Shown piece by piece: positions 55,340 to 63,547 of a stretch of 64,000 nt of DNA (positions are counted from its first letter, which is position 1; each line of letters begins with the position of its first letter). The notes beneath the pieces were generated by a model, which was not told the DNA's origin, ran no database searches, and saw only the letters and a program-made list of their open reading frames with translations. Position numbers and translations under genes: made by a program. The DNA comes from Synechococcus sp. J7-Johnson (GTDB lineage: Bacteria; Cyanobacteriota; Cyanobacteriia; PCC-6307; Cyanobiaceae): positions 62,001 to 126,000 of the forward strand of contig NZ_JAGQBU010000005.1 of assembly GCF_024345795.1 (NCBI RefSeq), read 5' to 3'.

Positions 55340-57193
55340 TCAGTAACGCTCGGGCACCGGCAGCTGCCAGGTGGGCGCCACTCCAACGGCCCGCAGCTCA
55401 GCGGCCCGTCGCTGGAGCCGGCCCCTATCGAGGCGCCAGAGCCGGTACAGCCCAGAGCGGCCCAGCTCGACTGGAGCGAGGCCCTGCCAGTGGGGCTTCC
55501 TGGCCGTGCCCTGATCGATCACCACCAGCACGGTGGGTTGAACCTCAACGGAGCTGGGGCTCAGACCCAGGCGGTGTTCCCGCTCGAGGCGGTCGGCCAG
55601 GTTCACCAGCGCGGTGCGGGATATCCCCTCGTAGAGGACCACCTGACGGGTGTAGTAGTGCAGCGACGGTTTGAGGATTCCCACCATCGCCAGGGGCTCG
55701 GAGCCCAGGCGCTGCAGCCGAACCTGCTGGGCCACCGTCCGTACCGGCAGCCCCCTCACCCGGTCCCCGAGATTCCACATCGGCAGGACCGCCAGCAGGT
55801 GAAACAGCACCAGGGCCAGCTGGGCTGGCACCAGCCCCCAGGGCCGCGGCTTCGGCGTCCAGCAGAGCCAGATCCCGGCCAGGGTGGCCAGGGCAAAACA
55901 GACCGCCGCCCGCAGCACCAGGCCACTGGCCAGCAACTCCGCCGGCAGGGTGGGCATCTCCGGATCGTTGATCAGGGGAATCCAGCGGGGCGAGAGCGCC
56001 AGGACCAGGGTGAGCGCCGCCATCAGCGCCACGGAGGCCCCCAGGGCCCAGCGGCTGGCCCTACCGCCTTCGGCGGCGGTGAGGGCGACCAGCAGGCCGG
56101 CGGCGGGTGTGGCCGGCAGCCAGTAGCTGGGAAGTTTCGTGGCGGCCAGGGTGAAGAAGATCAGCACGGCCAGCAGCCAGCAGGCGGCGTAGCTGGCCAG
56201 GGAGCCGGCGGGCTCGAGCAAGGCGGCAGCGGGGGCCACCGGCCCACGCCTGCGGCGCCAACAGCGGCCAAGGGCCCTGAACAGGCCGAGCAGGAGCAGG
56301 GGAGTGAAGGGAAGGCCGGCCAGCAGCAGCACCGGCGCGAAATACCACCAGGGCTGGAGGTGCTGGTTCACCACCGAGGTGAATCTCTGCACGTTGTGGT
56401 AGCCGAAGAAGCTGGCCCAGAACGGCTCGCCCTCCAGCGCAAGAGCCGCCAGGTACCAGGGCAGGGCCACCAGAGCGGTGAGTGCCAGACCCGGCAGGGG
56501 CCGCAGCCGTCGCCAGAGCGCCCCCAGGCGGCGCTGGCTGAGCCCGAACCCCAGCAGGGTCAGGGCCGCAAGGGCCAGGGCCACCGGCCCCTTGGCGAGC
56601 ACCGCCAGGCCGAGCACGATCCAGGCGGACCAGACCGCTCGACGCGGCTCAGCCCAGCTCTGCCAGAACAGCAGCAGCGACACTGCCAGACAGCCGGTGA
56701 GCAGGGCATCGCTGACGGCGATCCGCCCCCAGAGCAGGATCAAGGGCGAGAGGGCAAAGGCCAGAGCAGCCCCGAGGGCGGTGCAGGCGGAGCGCAGCCC
56801 GCCGCTCGACTGTGGCCAGCGCAGCAGGGTGTAACCCAGGCTGAGCATCACGGCGATCACCGACAGGGCCGAGGGCAGACGAGCGGCCCAGGTGCCCAGG
56901 GGGTTCCACTGCTCCTGGCCGGGGATCGCATAGCCCACTCCCATCAGCCAGTAGATCAGCGGCGGCTTGTCGTAGCGCGGCAGTCCATTGACGTGGGGAA
57001 TCAGCCACTGGCCGGTTTCGGCCATGGCCCGGGCGGAAGCGGCGAACAGGGGAGGTGTCTCATCCACCAGCCCTGTGGCGCCGAGCTGCCAGAGGAACAG
57101 GGCGATGCCCAGCACCAGGATCAGGCCGAGCACCGCCCAACTACCAGTGGCACGTTGACCCCCATCCGGGGAACGGGAAGGGGACGGGGACAC
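55340..57193 (-). CDS. ArnT/PMT-like membrane glycosyltransferase (GT83-type)
   Basis: 617 residues with about twelve membrane helices. The first extracytoplasmic loop has GLVDETPPLFAASARAMAET with the conserved Asp-Glu pair of polyprenyl-phosphate-sugar transferases, then LPRYDKPPLIYWLMGVGYA. HNVQRF mid-protein is also characteristic. It is predicted to move a sugar from a lipid carrier to an envelope acceptor on the periplasmic side; donor and acceptor are unknown. The GTG start at 57193 is inferred. The C-terminal 200 residues are mainly soluble. It follows a GT4 gene by 25 bp. Confidence 0.85.
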   Translation of the reverse strand: MSPSPSRSPDGGQRATGSWAVLGLILVLGIALFLWQLGATGLVDETPPLFAASARAMAETGQWLIPHVNGLPRYDKPPLIYWLMGVGYAIPGQEQWNPLGTWAARLPSALSVIAVMLSLGYTLLRWPQSSGGLRSACTALGAALAFALSPLILLWGRIAVSDALLTGCLAVSLLLFWQSWAEPRRAVWSAWIVLGLAVLAKGPVALALAALTLLGFGLSQRRLGALWRRLRPLPGLALTALVALPWYLAALALEGEPFWASFFGYHNVQRFTSVVNQHLQPWWYFAPVLLLAGLPFTPLLLLGLFRALGRCWRRRRGPVAPAAALLEPAGSLASYAACWLLAVLIFFTLAATKLPSYWLPATPAAGLLVALTAAEGGRASRWALGASVALMAALTLVLALSPRWIPLINDPEMPTLPAELLASGLVLRAAVCFALATLAGIWLCWTPKPRPWGLVPAQLALVLFHLLAVLPMWNLGDRVRGLPVRTVAQQVRLQRLGSEPLAMVGILKPSLHYYTRQVVLYEGISRTALVNLADRLEREHRLGLSPSSVEVQPTVLVVIDQGTARKPHWQGLAPVELGRSGLYRLWRLDRGRLQRRAAELRAVGVAPTWQLPVPERY

Positions 57194-57218
57194 GGGTGGA
57201 GCCTGAGTCGCTGCGAAC

Positions 57219-58310
57219 TTAGGCCGGGCGCAGACCCTCCTGGATCCAGGTCTCGATCCGCTCGGCGAAGGCCTCCCTGGAGGCGTGGCGCTCCACCCAG
57301 CGGCGGCAGGCGGAGCGCTCCAGCCCCGCCGCGCCCCGCGCCGCCAGCGTCAGGGCGGCCACATCGTCGGGGGGCACCAGCACCCCGGTGACACCCGGCA
57401 CGATCAGTTCGCCGGGGCCGCCACGGGCGTAGGCCACAACAGGCACGCCACAGGCCATCGCCTCGACCACCACATTGCCGAAGGCCTCGTTCCACTTGGG
57501 CGTGTTCAGCAGCAGCCGGCAGCGGCCCAGCTCCGCCTGCAGGGCACTGGTAGGCAGGAAACCACGCCATTCGATGGTGCCTGAGGGCACCGAAGCCTCC
57601 ACAGCGGCGGCGTAGGTCGGGTCCTCACGCACCCCCCAGACCAGCAGCCGCTCACCCAGGCTGGCCGCCACCGCCGCAGCGTCCTCCAACCCCTTCTCAG
57701 GCGCGATGCGGCCAGCCCAGCCGAGCAGGGGCTCGGGATCCGGCCGCTCGCGGAAGCTGTAGGCCGACAGGTCGAAGCCATTGCCCACCACCAGCGGCGG
57801 GGCGGGCAGGCGGAAGTCGCTGGCCTGGGCCCTGCTGTGAAAGGCCAGCCGGCGCAGGTCACTCAGGGCCACCGCCTCGATCACCTCATCCATCACGGTC
57901 GCCACCGAGCCCATGCTCACCAGGTGGAACAGCGGCGTGCGCAGCAGGGGGGTGAGCCAGAAGGGCAGCCAGTCGTAGGCAAGGTTCAACACCGCATCGA
58001 ACTGCCCCTGGCGAGCATGCACCTGCTGCCAGATGGCCGGCAGCAAACCGGCAGCGGGAATCTGAACGGGGGCGTCACGAAGCTGGTGCTGCCAGCTGGG
58101 CTGATCGACGCCGGCCGCCGTCCAGAGGCGGGCGGCCTGGCAGCTGCTGGAAAGCCGCGACCCCTCGGCGGCCAGCACCGTGAGCTGGTGACCGCGGCCG
58201 AGCAGACCGGCCACCAGGCTCTCGAGCGTGAGCTCCACCCCGCCGCCAGCACCTGAGCCGAGCGTTCCTACCGGCGTGCTCACCACGAGCAGGCTCCAGG
58301 GGGCCGTCAT
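57219..58310 (-). CDS. family 4-type glycosyltransferase
   Basis: 363 residues, GT-B fold. STPVGTLGSGAGGGVELTLE at the N-terminus is the acceptor-side Gly-rich loop, and LLGWAGRIAPEKGLEDAAAV and EAFGNVVVEAMACGVPVVAY (EX7E motif) bind the nucleotide sugar. It is a cytoplasmic retaining glycosyltransferase. ATG 58310 overlaps the EamA stop by four bases. With the GT83-like enzyme and the EamA transporter it forms a compact minus-strand set that may serve envelope glycans. Confidence 0.9.
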   Translation of the reverse strand: MTAPWSLLVVSTPVGTLGSGAGGGVELTLESLVAGLLGRGHQLTVLAAEGSRLSSSCQAARLWTAAGVDQPSWQHQLRDAPVQIPAAGLLPAIWQQVHARQGQFDAVLNLAYDWLPFWLTPLLRTPLFHLVSMGSVATVMDEVIEAVALSDLRRLAFHSRAQASDFRLPAPPLVVGNGFDLSAYSFRERPDPEPLLGWAGRIAPEKGLEDAAAVAASLGERLLVWGVREDPTYAAAVEASVPSGTIEWRGFLPTSALQAELGRCRLLLNTPKWNEAFGNVVVEAMACGVPVVAYARGGPGELIVPGVTGVLVPPDDVAALTLAARGAAGLERSACRRWVERHASREAFAERIETWIQEGLRPA

Positions 58311-59278
58311 GGCGTCAGGCACGGCGGTTCCGGTTCGGGCAGCGCCGGGCGCCAGAGCCGCTGGCGTTGGTTGATCAGCAGCACCGAGCCAAGCGCCAGG
58401 ACCGAGCCGAACCACTGCAGCGGCCGCAGCCGTTCCTCCAGCAGCAGCAGGCCGCAGAGCAGGGCGAACACGGGCGTGAGAAAGGTCAGCGCGGTGAAGC
58501 CGGTGAGGTCGCAGCGGCTGGCGAACCAGAAGAACAATCCGTAAGCCAGGGCGCTGCCCAGCAGGCTGGCATAGGCCATCAGCCCCCACTCCAGGGGGCT
58601 CCAGGCAGGCCAGAAGGGCGCCGCGGCGGGATCCAGCCGAGTGACGCCCAACGATCCGATCAGCAGGGGCACCCCACCGATAAGCATGTGCCAGCCGGTG
58701 ACGGCCACCGGATCGCTGCCGCGACTGGCATAGCGGCAGAGCACGGTTCCCACCGCCATGGCCACCGCCGCCCCCAGCATCCAGGTCTCGCCATGGCTCC
58801 AGGGATGCAATCCCAGGGCCTCCGGTCCATCCAGCCACCAGTGCCGCAGCAGCGGCGCCGGCAGGCCCAGGCAGGCGATGCCGGCCAGACCCAGCAGCAG
58901 ACCCGACCAGCCCACCGGATTGATGGCCTCACCGAAGAGGCTGCGGGCCAGCAGGGCCACCAGCAGGGGCTGGGAGTCGATCAGCACCGAGCCCAGACCC
59001 GCACCGGTGCTCTCCAGACCCCGGGCCAGCAGCCCTTGAAACAGGGTGCCGTCCACCAGGGCGAAGGCCAGCAGCCAGAGGCGATCAGAGGCCGCCACCG
59101 CCAGGGAACGCCCCTGCAGCCGCGCCACCACCAGCACCGCCAGGGCTGCCGGCAGCAGGCGCATCCAGGCGATCGTGAGCGGGCCGGCTGACTCGAGCAG
59201 GGGTTTCATCGCCGCCATCGCCGTGCCCCAGAGGGCGAAGGGCAGCAGCATCAACAGCCATCGCAGCTGGGGCGTCAT
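58307..59278 (-). CDS. EamA/DMT-family transporter
   Basis: 323 residues with ten helices in two EamA repeats: ALWGTAMAAMKPLLESAGPL in the first and LLGSALAYGLFFWFASRCDL in the second, each with the conserved Pro/Gly helix breaks. It belongs to the drug/metabolite transporter superfamily; the substrate is unknown. It starts 53 bp from the divergent sppA ATG and leads the operon with the two glycosyltransferases. Confidence 0.88.
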   Translation of the reverse strand: MTPQLRWLLMLLPFALWGTAMAAMKPLLESAGPLTIAWMRLLPAALAVLVVARLQGRSLAVAASDRLWLLAFALVDGTLFQGLLARGLESTGAGLGSVLIDSQPLLVALLARSLFGEAINPVGWSGLLLGLAGIACLGLPAPLLRHWWLDGPEALGLHPWSHGETWMLGAAVAMAVGTVLCRYASRGSDPVAVTGWHMLIGGVPLLIGSLGVTRLDPAAAPFWPAWSPLEWGLMAYASLLGSALAYGLFFWFASRCDLTGFTALTFLTPVFALLCGLLLLEERLRPLQWFGSVLALGSVLLINQRQRLWRPALPEPEPPCLTP

Positions 59279-59331
59279 CGAAACGGTCGTCGGTGACCTT
59301 TTTAAGATCCAGCGACATCGATCTGCATCGC

Positions 59332-60144
59332 ATGCCCTGGCCCTGGCGCCGCAAGTCCCGCAAGAGCATGGCGAGGATCGTGATCGAGGGGGCGATCGCC
59401 GGCCCGACCCGGGAGCGGGTGGTGAGAGCCCTCCGGCAAGTGGAGGACAGGGAATTCCCTGCGCTGCTGCTCCGCATCGACAGCCCCGGCGGCACCGTGG
59501 GCGACAGCCAGGAGATCCATGCGGCCATCGGTCGCCTGCGCAGCAAGGGCTGCCGCGTGGTGGCCAGCTTCGGGAATATCTCCGCCTCCGGAGGCGTGTA
59601 TGTGGGGGTGGCCGCCGAAAAGATCGTGGCCAACCCGGGCACGATCACGGGTTCGATCGGCGTGATCCTGCGCGGCAACAACATTTCGAAGCTGCTGGAG
59701 CGCATCGGCATCAGCTTCGAGACCGTCAAGAGCGGCCTCTACAAGGACATCCTCTCGCCTGACCGGGCCCTGACCGCCGATGAACGGGAGCTGCTGCAGG
59801 GTCTGATCGACTCCAGCTACGGCCAGTTCGTCGAGGCGGTGGCCCAGGGCCGCGGACTGAGCGACAGCGTGGTGCGCGGCTTCGCCGACGGAAGGGTGTT
59901 CAGCGGTGCCCAGGCCTTGGCGCTCGGGTTGATCGACGAACTCGGCGACGAGGAACACGCCCGGCGGCTGGCCGCTCGCCTGGCCGGTCTGGATGAGGAG
60001 AAGACCCGGCCTGTGATGTTCGGCAAACCCCAGAAGCGGCTGGCGGGCCTGATCCCCGGCCGGAACCTGCTGGGAGGTCTGCAGCAGGCCCTCAGCCTGG
60101 AGCTGGCCTGGTGCGGCCAGCCGCTGTGGCTCTGGCGGCCATGA
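59332..60144 (+). CDS. sppA: signal peptide peptidase SppA (short form)
   Basis: 270 residues. RIDSPGGTVGDSQEIHAAI and GNISASGGVYVGVAAEKIVA match the S49 family. The likely dyad is Ser86 in SASGG and Lys138 in SGLYKDIL, a spacing of 52 residues as in Bacillus SppA (Ser147/Lys199). This is the single-domain form that works as an oligomer. No strong N-terminal membrane helix is evident, which is unusual for a membrane-attached SppA. Its stop overlaps aroH (ATGA). Confidence 0.9.
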   Translation: MPWPWRRKSRKSMARIVIEGAIAGPTRERVVRALRQVEDREFPALLLRIDSPGGTVGDSQEIHAAIGRLRSKGCRVVASFGNISASGGVYVGVAAEKIVANPGTITGSIGVILRGNNISKLLERIGISFETVKSGLYKDILSPDRALTADERELLQGLIDSSYGQFVEAVAQGRGLSDSVVRGFADGRVFSGAQALALGLIDELGDEEHARRLAARLAGLDEEKTRPVMFGKPQKRLAGLIPGRNLLGGLQQALSLELAWCGQPLWLWRP

Positions 60145-60521
60145 ACGAGGACAGGGAGTTGCGGGCGCTGAGGGGCGCCACCACCGCCACATCCAACACC
60201 ACGGGCGCCATCGAGGAGGCGGTGAGCGAATTGCTCGCCAACCTGATCGATGGCAACGGCCTCAGTGGAGCGTTGGTGTTGTCGGTGACCTTTTCAGTGA
60301 CCGCCGATCTCGACGCCGGGTTCCCAGCGGCCATCGCCCGACGGCAGCCCGGCTGGGACGGAGTGGCGCTGCTCGACTGTCAGCAGATGGCCGTGGCCGG
60401 CGACCTGCCCCGCTGCATTCGCCTGCTGGCACACGCCTGGATGGAGCCAGGCAGGCAGCCCCTGCACCCCTACCTGAGGGAGGCGGCCCGGCTGCGGCCG
60501 GACAGATCCGGTCACAACTGA
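60141..60521 (+). CDS. aroH: chorismate mutase, AroH type
   Basis: 126 residues. LRALRGATTATSNTTGAIEEAV at the N-terminus and TFSVTADLDAGFPAAIAR match the monofunctional AroH trimer, which turns chorismate into prephenate on the Phe/Tyr branch. The catalytic Arg is in LRGATTA near residue 10. ATG 60141 overlaps the sppA stop by four bases. It is a short, typical AroH. Confidence 0.93.
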   Translation: MNEDRELRALRGATTATSNTTGAIEEAVSELLANLIDGNGLSGALVLSVTFSVTADLDAGFPAAIARRQPGWDGVALLDCQQMAVAGDLPRCIRLLAHAWMEPGRQPLHPYLREAARLRPDRSGHN

Positions 60522-60625
60522 CAGCTGTGCCGCTGCCCCCACGAGGGGCTGGCCCCGATGGCGCCGGCCGACAATCCAGACAACACCCGGGCCCGCTTGC
60601 GCCGGCCACTCCTGATCCACTCTCC

Positions 60626-61258
60626 ATGACCCTTCCGACCCTGCAACAACGGCTGCGCCGACTGACGCCCTCCCTGCCCAGACGCACCGGCCTGCTGATG
60701 GCTGCCGCGGGCATGGGCCTGGGGACCTTGATGGCCGGTGCTGGCGCCGGAATCGCTCCGGTGGCAAGCCTGGCCCAGGGCACCCCCGGGCTGCTGGAGT
60801 TCCGCTGGGATAACAACAAGGACTACCGGCGGCTCTATTTCTTCATGACCGACACCTCGCGGCTGAAGCGATCCGATTACTACCTGATCCTGAGGCCAAA
60901 GGATCGCAAGACGGCCATGCTCAAGCTCACCATTTCAGTTCCAGATAACTTCGATACAAAAATCGATCCCAAAGACATCAAGCTCTGCATGATGAAGGAA
61001 GGCGGGATGCTCTCCCGTACCCGCTGCAAGGAAACGATTCCTGCCGTTATTGAAGTGAATGCCAACGGCAAGTCGATCGAGATATTCCCGGAACGGCCTG
61101 TGCCCGTTGATGGCACCATCGGCGTGTTCATGTCGATCTTCAATCCATTCAACATCGGCATGTACCAGTTCAATGCTCTGGCCCAGGCACCTGGCGATGT
61201 GCCATTCGGCGGCTACCTGGGCAGCTGGCTGATCCAGATCGATCCGGGGATCGATTGA
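60626..61258 (+). CDS. DUF2808 family secreted/envelope protein
   Basis: 210 residues. A signal-like N-terminus (basic leader, hydrophobic stretch GLLMAAAGMGLGTLMAG) is followed by the DUF2808 domain: LLEFRWDNNKDYRRLYFFMT, SDYYLILRPKDRKTAMLKLT and a C-terminal FGGYLGSWLIQID. The family is nearly cyanobacteria-only and its function is not known. The middle is more A+T-rich than its neighbours. ATG 60626 is the start nearest the signal peptide. Confidence 0.84.
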   Translation: MTLPTLQQRLRRLTPSLPRRTGLLMAAAGMGLGTLMAGAGAGIAPVASLAQGTPGLLEFRWDNNKDYRRLYFFMTDTSRLKRSDYYLILRPKDRKTAMLKLTISVPDNFDTKIDPKDIKLCMMKEGGMLSRTRCKETIPAVIEVNANGKSIEIFPERPVPVDGTIGVFMSIFNPFNIGMYQFNALAQAPGDVPFGGYLGSWLIQIDPGID

Positions 61259-61311
61259 CCCCTGGCTGGTAAGTTGACAGATCGAGAACAGGCCAGACGC
61301 CGAGACGCACC

Positions 61312-61449
61312 ATGACCAAGCGAACCCTGGAAGGAACGAGTCGCAAGCGCAAGCGGGTGTCGGGATTCCGCGTACGGATGCGTTCCCACACCGGCCGCCG
61401 CGTGATCCGCACCCGCCGTCGCCGCGGACGTGCTCGCCTGGCCGTCTGA
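61312..61449 (+). CDS. rpmH: 50S ribosomal protein L34
   Basis: 45 residues, very basic: [20 protein letters not shown] and [20 protein letters not shown]. This is the standard cyanobacterial L34 with the conserved [10 protein letters not shown] core. It lies 26 bp upstream of rnpA, the classical rpmH-rnpA pair. A TTGACA hexamer lies 33 bases upstream of its ATG but without a recognisable -10 partner. Confidence 0.96.
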   Translation: MTKRTLEGTSRKRKRVSGFRVRMRSHTGRRVIRTRRRRGRARLAV

Positions 61450-61475
61450 GGCCTTGCAGGGAGCTTCCCAGCCCT

Positions 61476-61865
61476 ATGGCCCTGCCCAGGGATCTGCGCC
61501 TGCGGGGCGACAAAGCCTTTGATCACCTCTACCGCAAGGGCCGCCGTTTTCACGGCACGTACCTGGTGCTTCGCTCCGTCGTCGGCGAGCCCTCGCTCCT
61601 GCGTGCTCCCCTGGGCCAGGTGCCGCTACAGGGTTGCCGCTGCGCCGTCGTGGTGAGCACCAAAGTGAGCAAGCGTTCAGTACGGCGCAACCGGCTCAGG
61701 CGCCTGCTGCACGGCTGGCTGAACGAGCACTGCGGTCACTGGCCCGCCGACCCCAACGGCCTGTGGCTGCTGCTCAGCCTCAAGCCCTGCTGCGTTGAGG
61801 CCAGCCCCGAGGCCTTGCTGGGAGAATGTTCCGAGCTGTTCCGCAAGGCAGGCCTGAGTCGATGA
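61476..61865 (+). CDS. rnpA: ribonuclease P protein component
   Basis: 129 residues. LRLRGDKAFDHLYRKGRRFH and the RNR motif KRSVRRNRLRRLLHGWL, plus VVVSTKVSK, identify the RnpA protein that assists RNase P RNA in cutting tRNA leaders. A short insertion (about residues 37-55) between the first strands is usual in cyanobacteria. It overlaps the following PH-domain gene by four bases (ATGA). Confidence 0.95.
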   Translation: MALPRDLRLRGDKAFDHLYRKGRRFHGTYLVLRSVVGEPSLLRAPLGQVPLQGCRCAVVVSTKVSKRSVRRNRLRRLLHGWLNEHCGHWPADPNGLWLLLSLKPCCVEASPEALLGECSELFRKAGLSR

Positions 61866-62290
61866 CCATCGAGGTGACCGAGACCACGTTCTACGAAGGG
61901 GGACCGGCTCGGGGAGATCTGCTGTTCAACCTGCTCTTCGGCCTCACCCTGATCGGCATCCCCTTCGCGGTCGGCGCGATCGTGCGGGCCCTCTGGCTGC
62001 GCTTCCGGATCACCAGCCGGCGGATTTCGGTCAGCGGTGGCTGGCTGGGCCGTGACCGGACCCAGGTGGTCTACAGCCAGGTGCAGGAAGTGCGCTCGGT
62101 GCCCCGGGGCTTCGGCGCCTGGGGCGACATGGTGCTGGTACTCACCGACGGGGCCAAGCTCGAGATGCGCTCCATGCCTCGCTTCCGTGAAACCGAGGCC
62201 TACATCCTCGAGCAGATGGCCCGCCGTGGCGGCGCCAAGGCCCCAGCCGAAAACAAGGGATTCGCCGACTCCCAGGCGGCCAGTGCCTGA
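61862..62290 (+). CDS. PH-domain (bPH2-like) membrane protein
   Basis: 142 residues. One or two hydrophobic segments (LLFNLLFGLTLIGIPFAVGA) precede a bacterial pleckstrin-homology-like domain (RFRITSRRISVSGGWLGRDR, TQVVYSQVQEVRSVPRGFGA, DMVLVLTDGAKLEMRSMP) and a polar tail. It sits between rnpA and yidC, a placement conserved in cyanobacteria as far as I know. A role near membrane protein insertion is a context inference only. Confidence 0.78.
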   Translation: MTIEVTETTFYEGGPARGDLLFNLLFGLTLIGIPFAVGAIVRALWLRFRITSRRISVSGGWLGRDRTQVVYSQVQEVRSVPRGFGAWGDMVLVLTDGAKLEMRSMPRFRETEAYILEQMARRGGAKAPAENKGFADSQAASA

Positions 62291-62410
62291 CCCCCAGGAA
62301 CAGTCCGCCAGTTCGAGGCCTCCGGACGGGATTTCCCCGCATCGGCGGCACTCCGATCGGCTGCTCGGGCACACTGGTCCAAACCCTCACCCTTCCGCCG
62401 CCTCCCCGCT

Positions 62411-63547
62411 GTGATCGGCTACATCTCCGACAACCTGCTGCTGCCCATCCTCGACTTTTTCTATGGGCTGGTGCCGAGTTACGGGCTGGCGATCATCGCC
62501 CTCACCGTGGTGATCCGGCTGGCCCTCTTCCCCCTGAGCGCAGGCTCGATCCGCAGTGCCCGGCGCATGCGCATCGCTCAGCCCGTGATGCAGAAGCGTC
62601 AGGCTGAGATCAAGAGCCGGTACGCCAGCAACCCCCAGAAACAACAGGAGGAACTGGGCAAGCTGATGAAGGAGTTCGGCAGCCCCCTGGCCGGCTGTCT
62701 GCCCCTGCTGGTGCAGATGCCGATCCTGTTCGCCCTTTTCGCCACCCTGCGCGGCTCACCCTTCGCCGATGTGCCCTACACCCTCAATCTGAAGGTGTTA
62801 CCGGCCGATCAGATCGCTGCGGTGGAGATCAAACCGTTCAACAGTGCCAGTCACTCGATCTTCATCACCGAAACCAGCCATGTGCCCGTCGTTGCCAGCC
62901 TTGAGGCCGGCACCAAGCTGGGCATCGGCGACTCAGCCCAGGTCAACCTGCACACCAAGGACGGGCAACCCTTCAGCAGCGTGCTCGAGGGCGTGGAGAA
63001 CGGCTCGAAGTACACACCGGCCTGGCGCGTCAGCAAAGGCGAAGGCGTGGTGCGGGTTAGCGAGTCAGGCTTGATCGAGGCGATCGCCCCTGGTGATGCC
63101 ACGGTGGAAGCAACGGTGCCCGGCCTGGCGGCTCGCAGTGGATTCCTGTTCATCAAGGCCCTTGGTCAGGTGGGCTTCTACACCGACGGGGCGATCAACT
63201 GGGACATCGCCATCCTGGTGGGGGCCTTCGGAGCCAGCCTGTTCATCTCCCAGATCCTCTCGGGGGCTGGGATGCCGCCGAATCCTCAGCAATCAACGGC
63301 CAACAAGATCACGCCGGTGATGATCACCGGAATGTTCCTGTTCTTCCCTCTGCCCGCGGGGGTGTTGCTCTACATGGTGGTTGCCAACATCTTCCAGGGC
63401 CTGCAGACCTTCCTGCTCAGCCGGGAGGCCCTGCCTGAGAACCTTCAGGACATCCTCGATCAACAGCTCGCCCAGCAGACGGTGGCGGTTGCCGCCAGCA
63501 CCGGTGGGTCTGAGCGGCTGCCATTTGAGCCCAAGGGCAAGAAGTGA
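62411..63547 (+). CDS. yidC: membrane protein insertase YidC with an Ig-like insertion
   Basis: 378 residues. The conserved core is present: TM1 ([20 protein letters not shown]), the cytoplasmic hairpin ([20 protein letters not shown] and [18 protein letters not shown]), then TM2 and TM3-5 after about residue 258. Between TM2 and TM3 a roughly 120-residue lumenal/periplasmic segment ends in a BIG2-like pattern ([20 protein letters not shown] followed by [14 protein letters not shown], about 206-239). E. coli P1 is elsewhere, before the core. GTG start. Function in thylakoid or plasma membrane insertion is well established for the family. Confidence 0.93.
   Translation: MIGYISDNLLLPILDFFYGLVPSYGLAIIALTVVIRLALFPLSAGSIRSARRMRIAQPVMQKRQAEIKSRYASNPQKQQEELGKLMKEFGSPLAGCLPLLVQMPILFALFATLRGSPFADVPYTLNLKVLPADQIAAVEIKPFNSASHSIFITETSHVPVVASLEAGTKLGIGDSAQVNLHTKDGQPFSSVLEGVENGSKYTPAWRVSKGEGVVRVSESGLIEAIAPGDATVEATVPGLAARSGFLFIKALGQVGFYTDGAINWDIAILVGAFGASLFISQILSGAGMPPNPQQSTANKITPVMITGMFLFFPLPAGVLLYMVVANIFQGLQTFLLSREALPENLQDILDQQLAQQTVAVAASTGGSERLPFEPKGKK

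Noticed and set aside
55310-57391. Plus-strand frame of 693 codons opposite the GT83-like gene
   Set aside because: Shadow: Gln/Gly/His/Arg-rich, while the other strand encodes twelve membrane helices.
59289-60294. 14-base direct repeat GTCGGTGACCTTTT at 59289 and 60281
   Set aside because: A 14-mer match is expected several times by chance in 64 kb and the two contexts share nothing else.
61274-61279. TTGACA upstream of rpmH as a -35 box
   Set aside because: No recognisable -10 hexamer at the right spacing, so I did not list a promoter.
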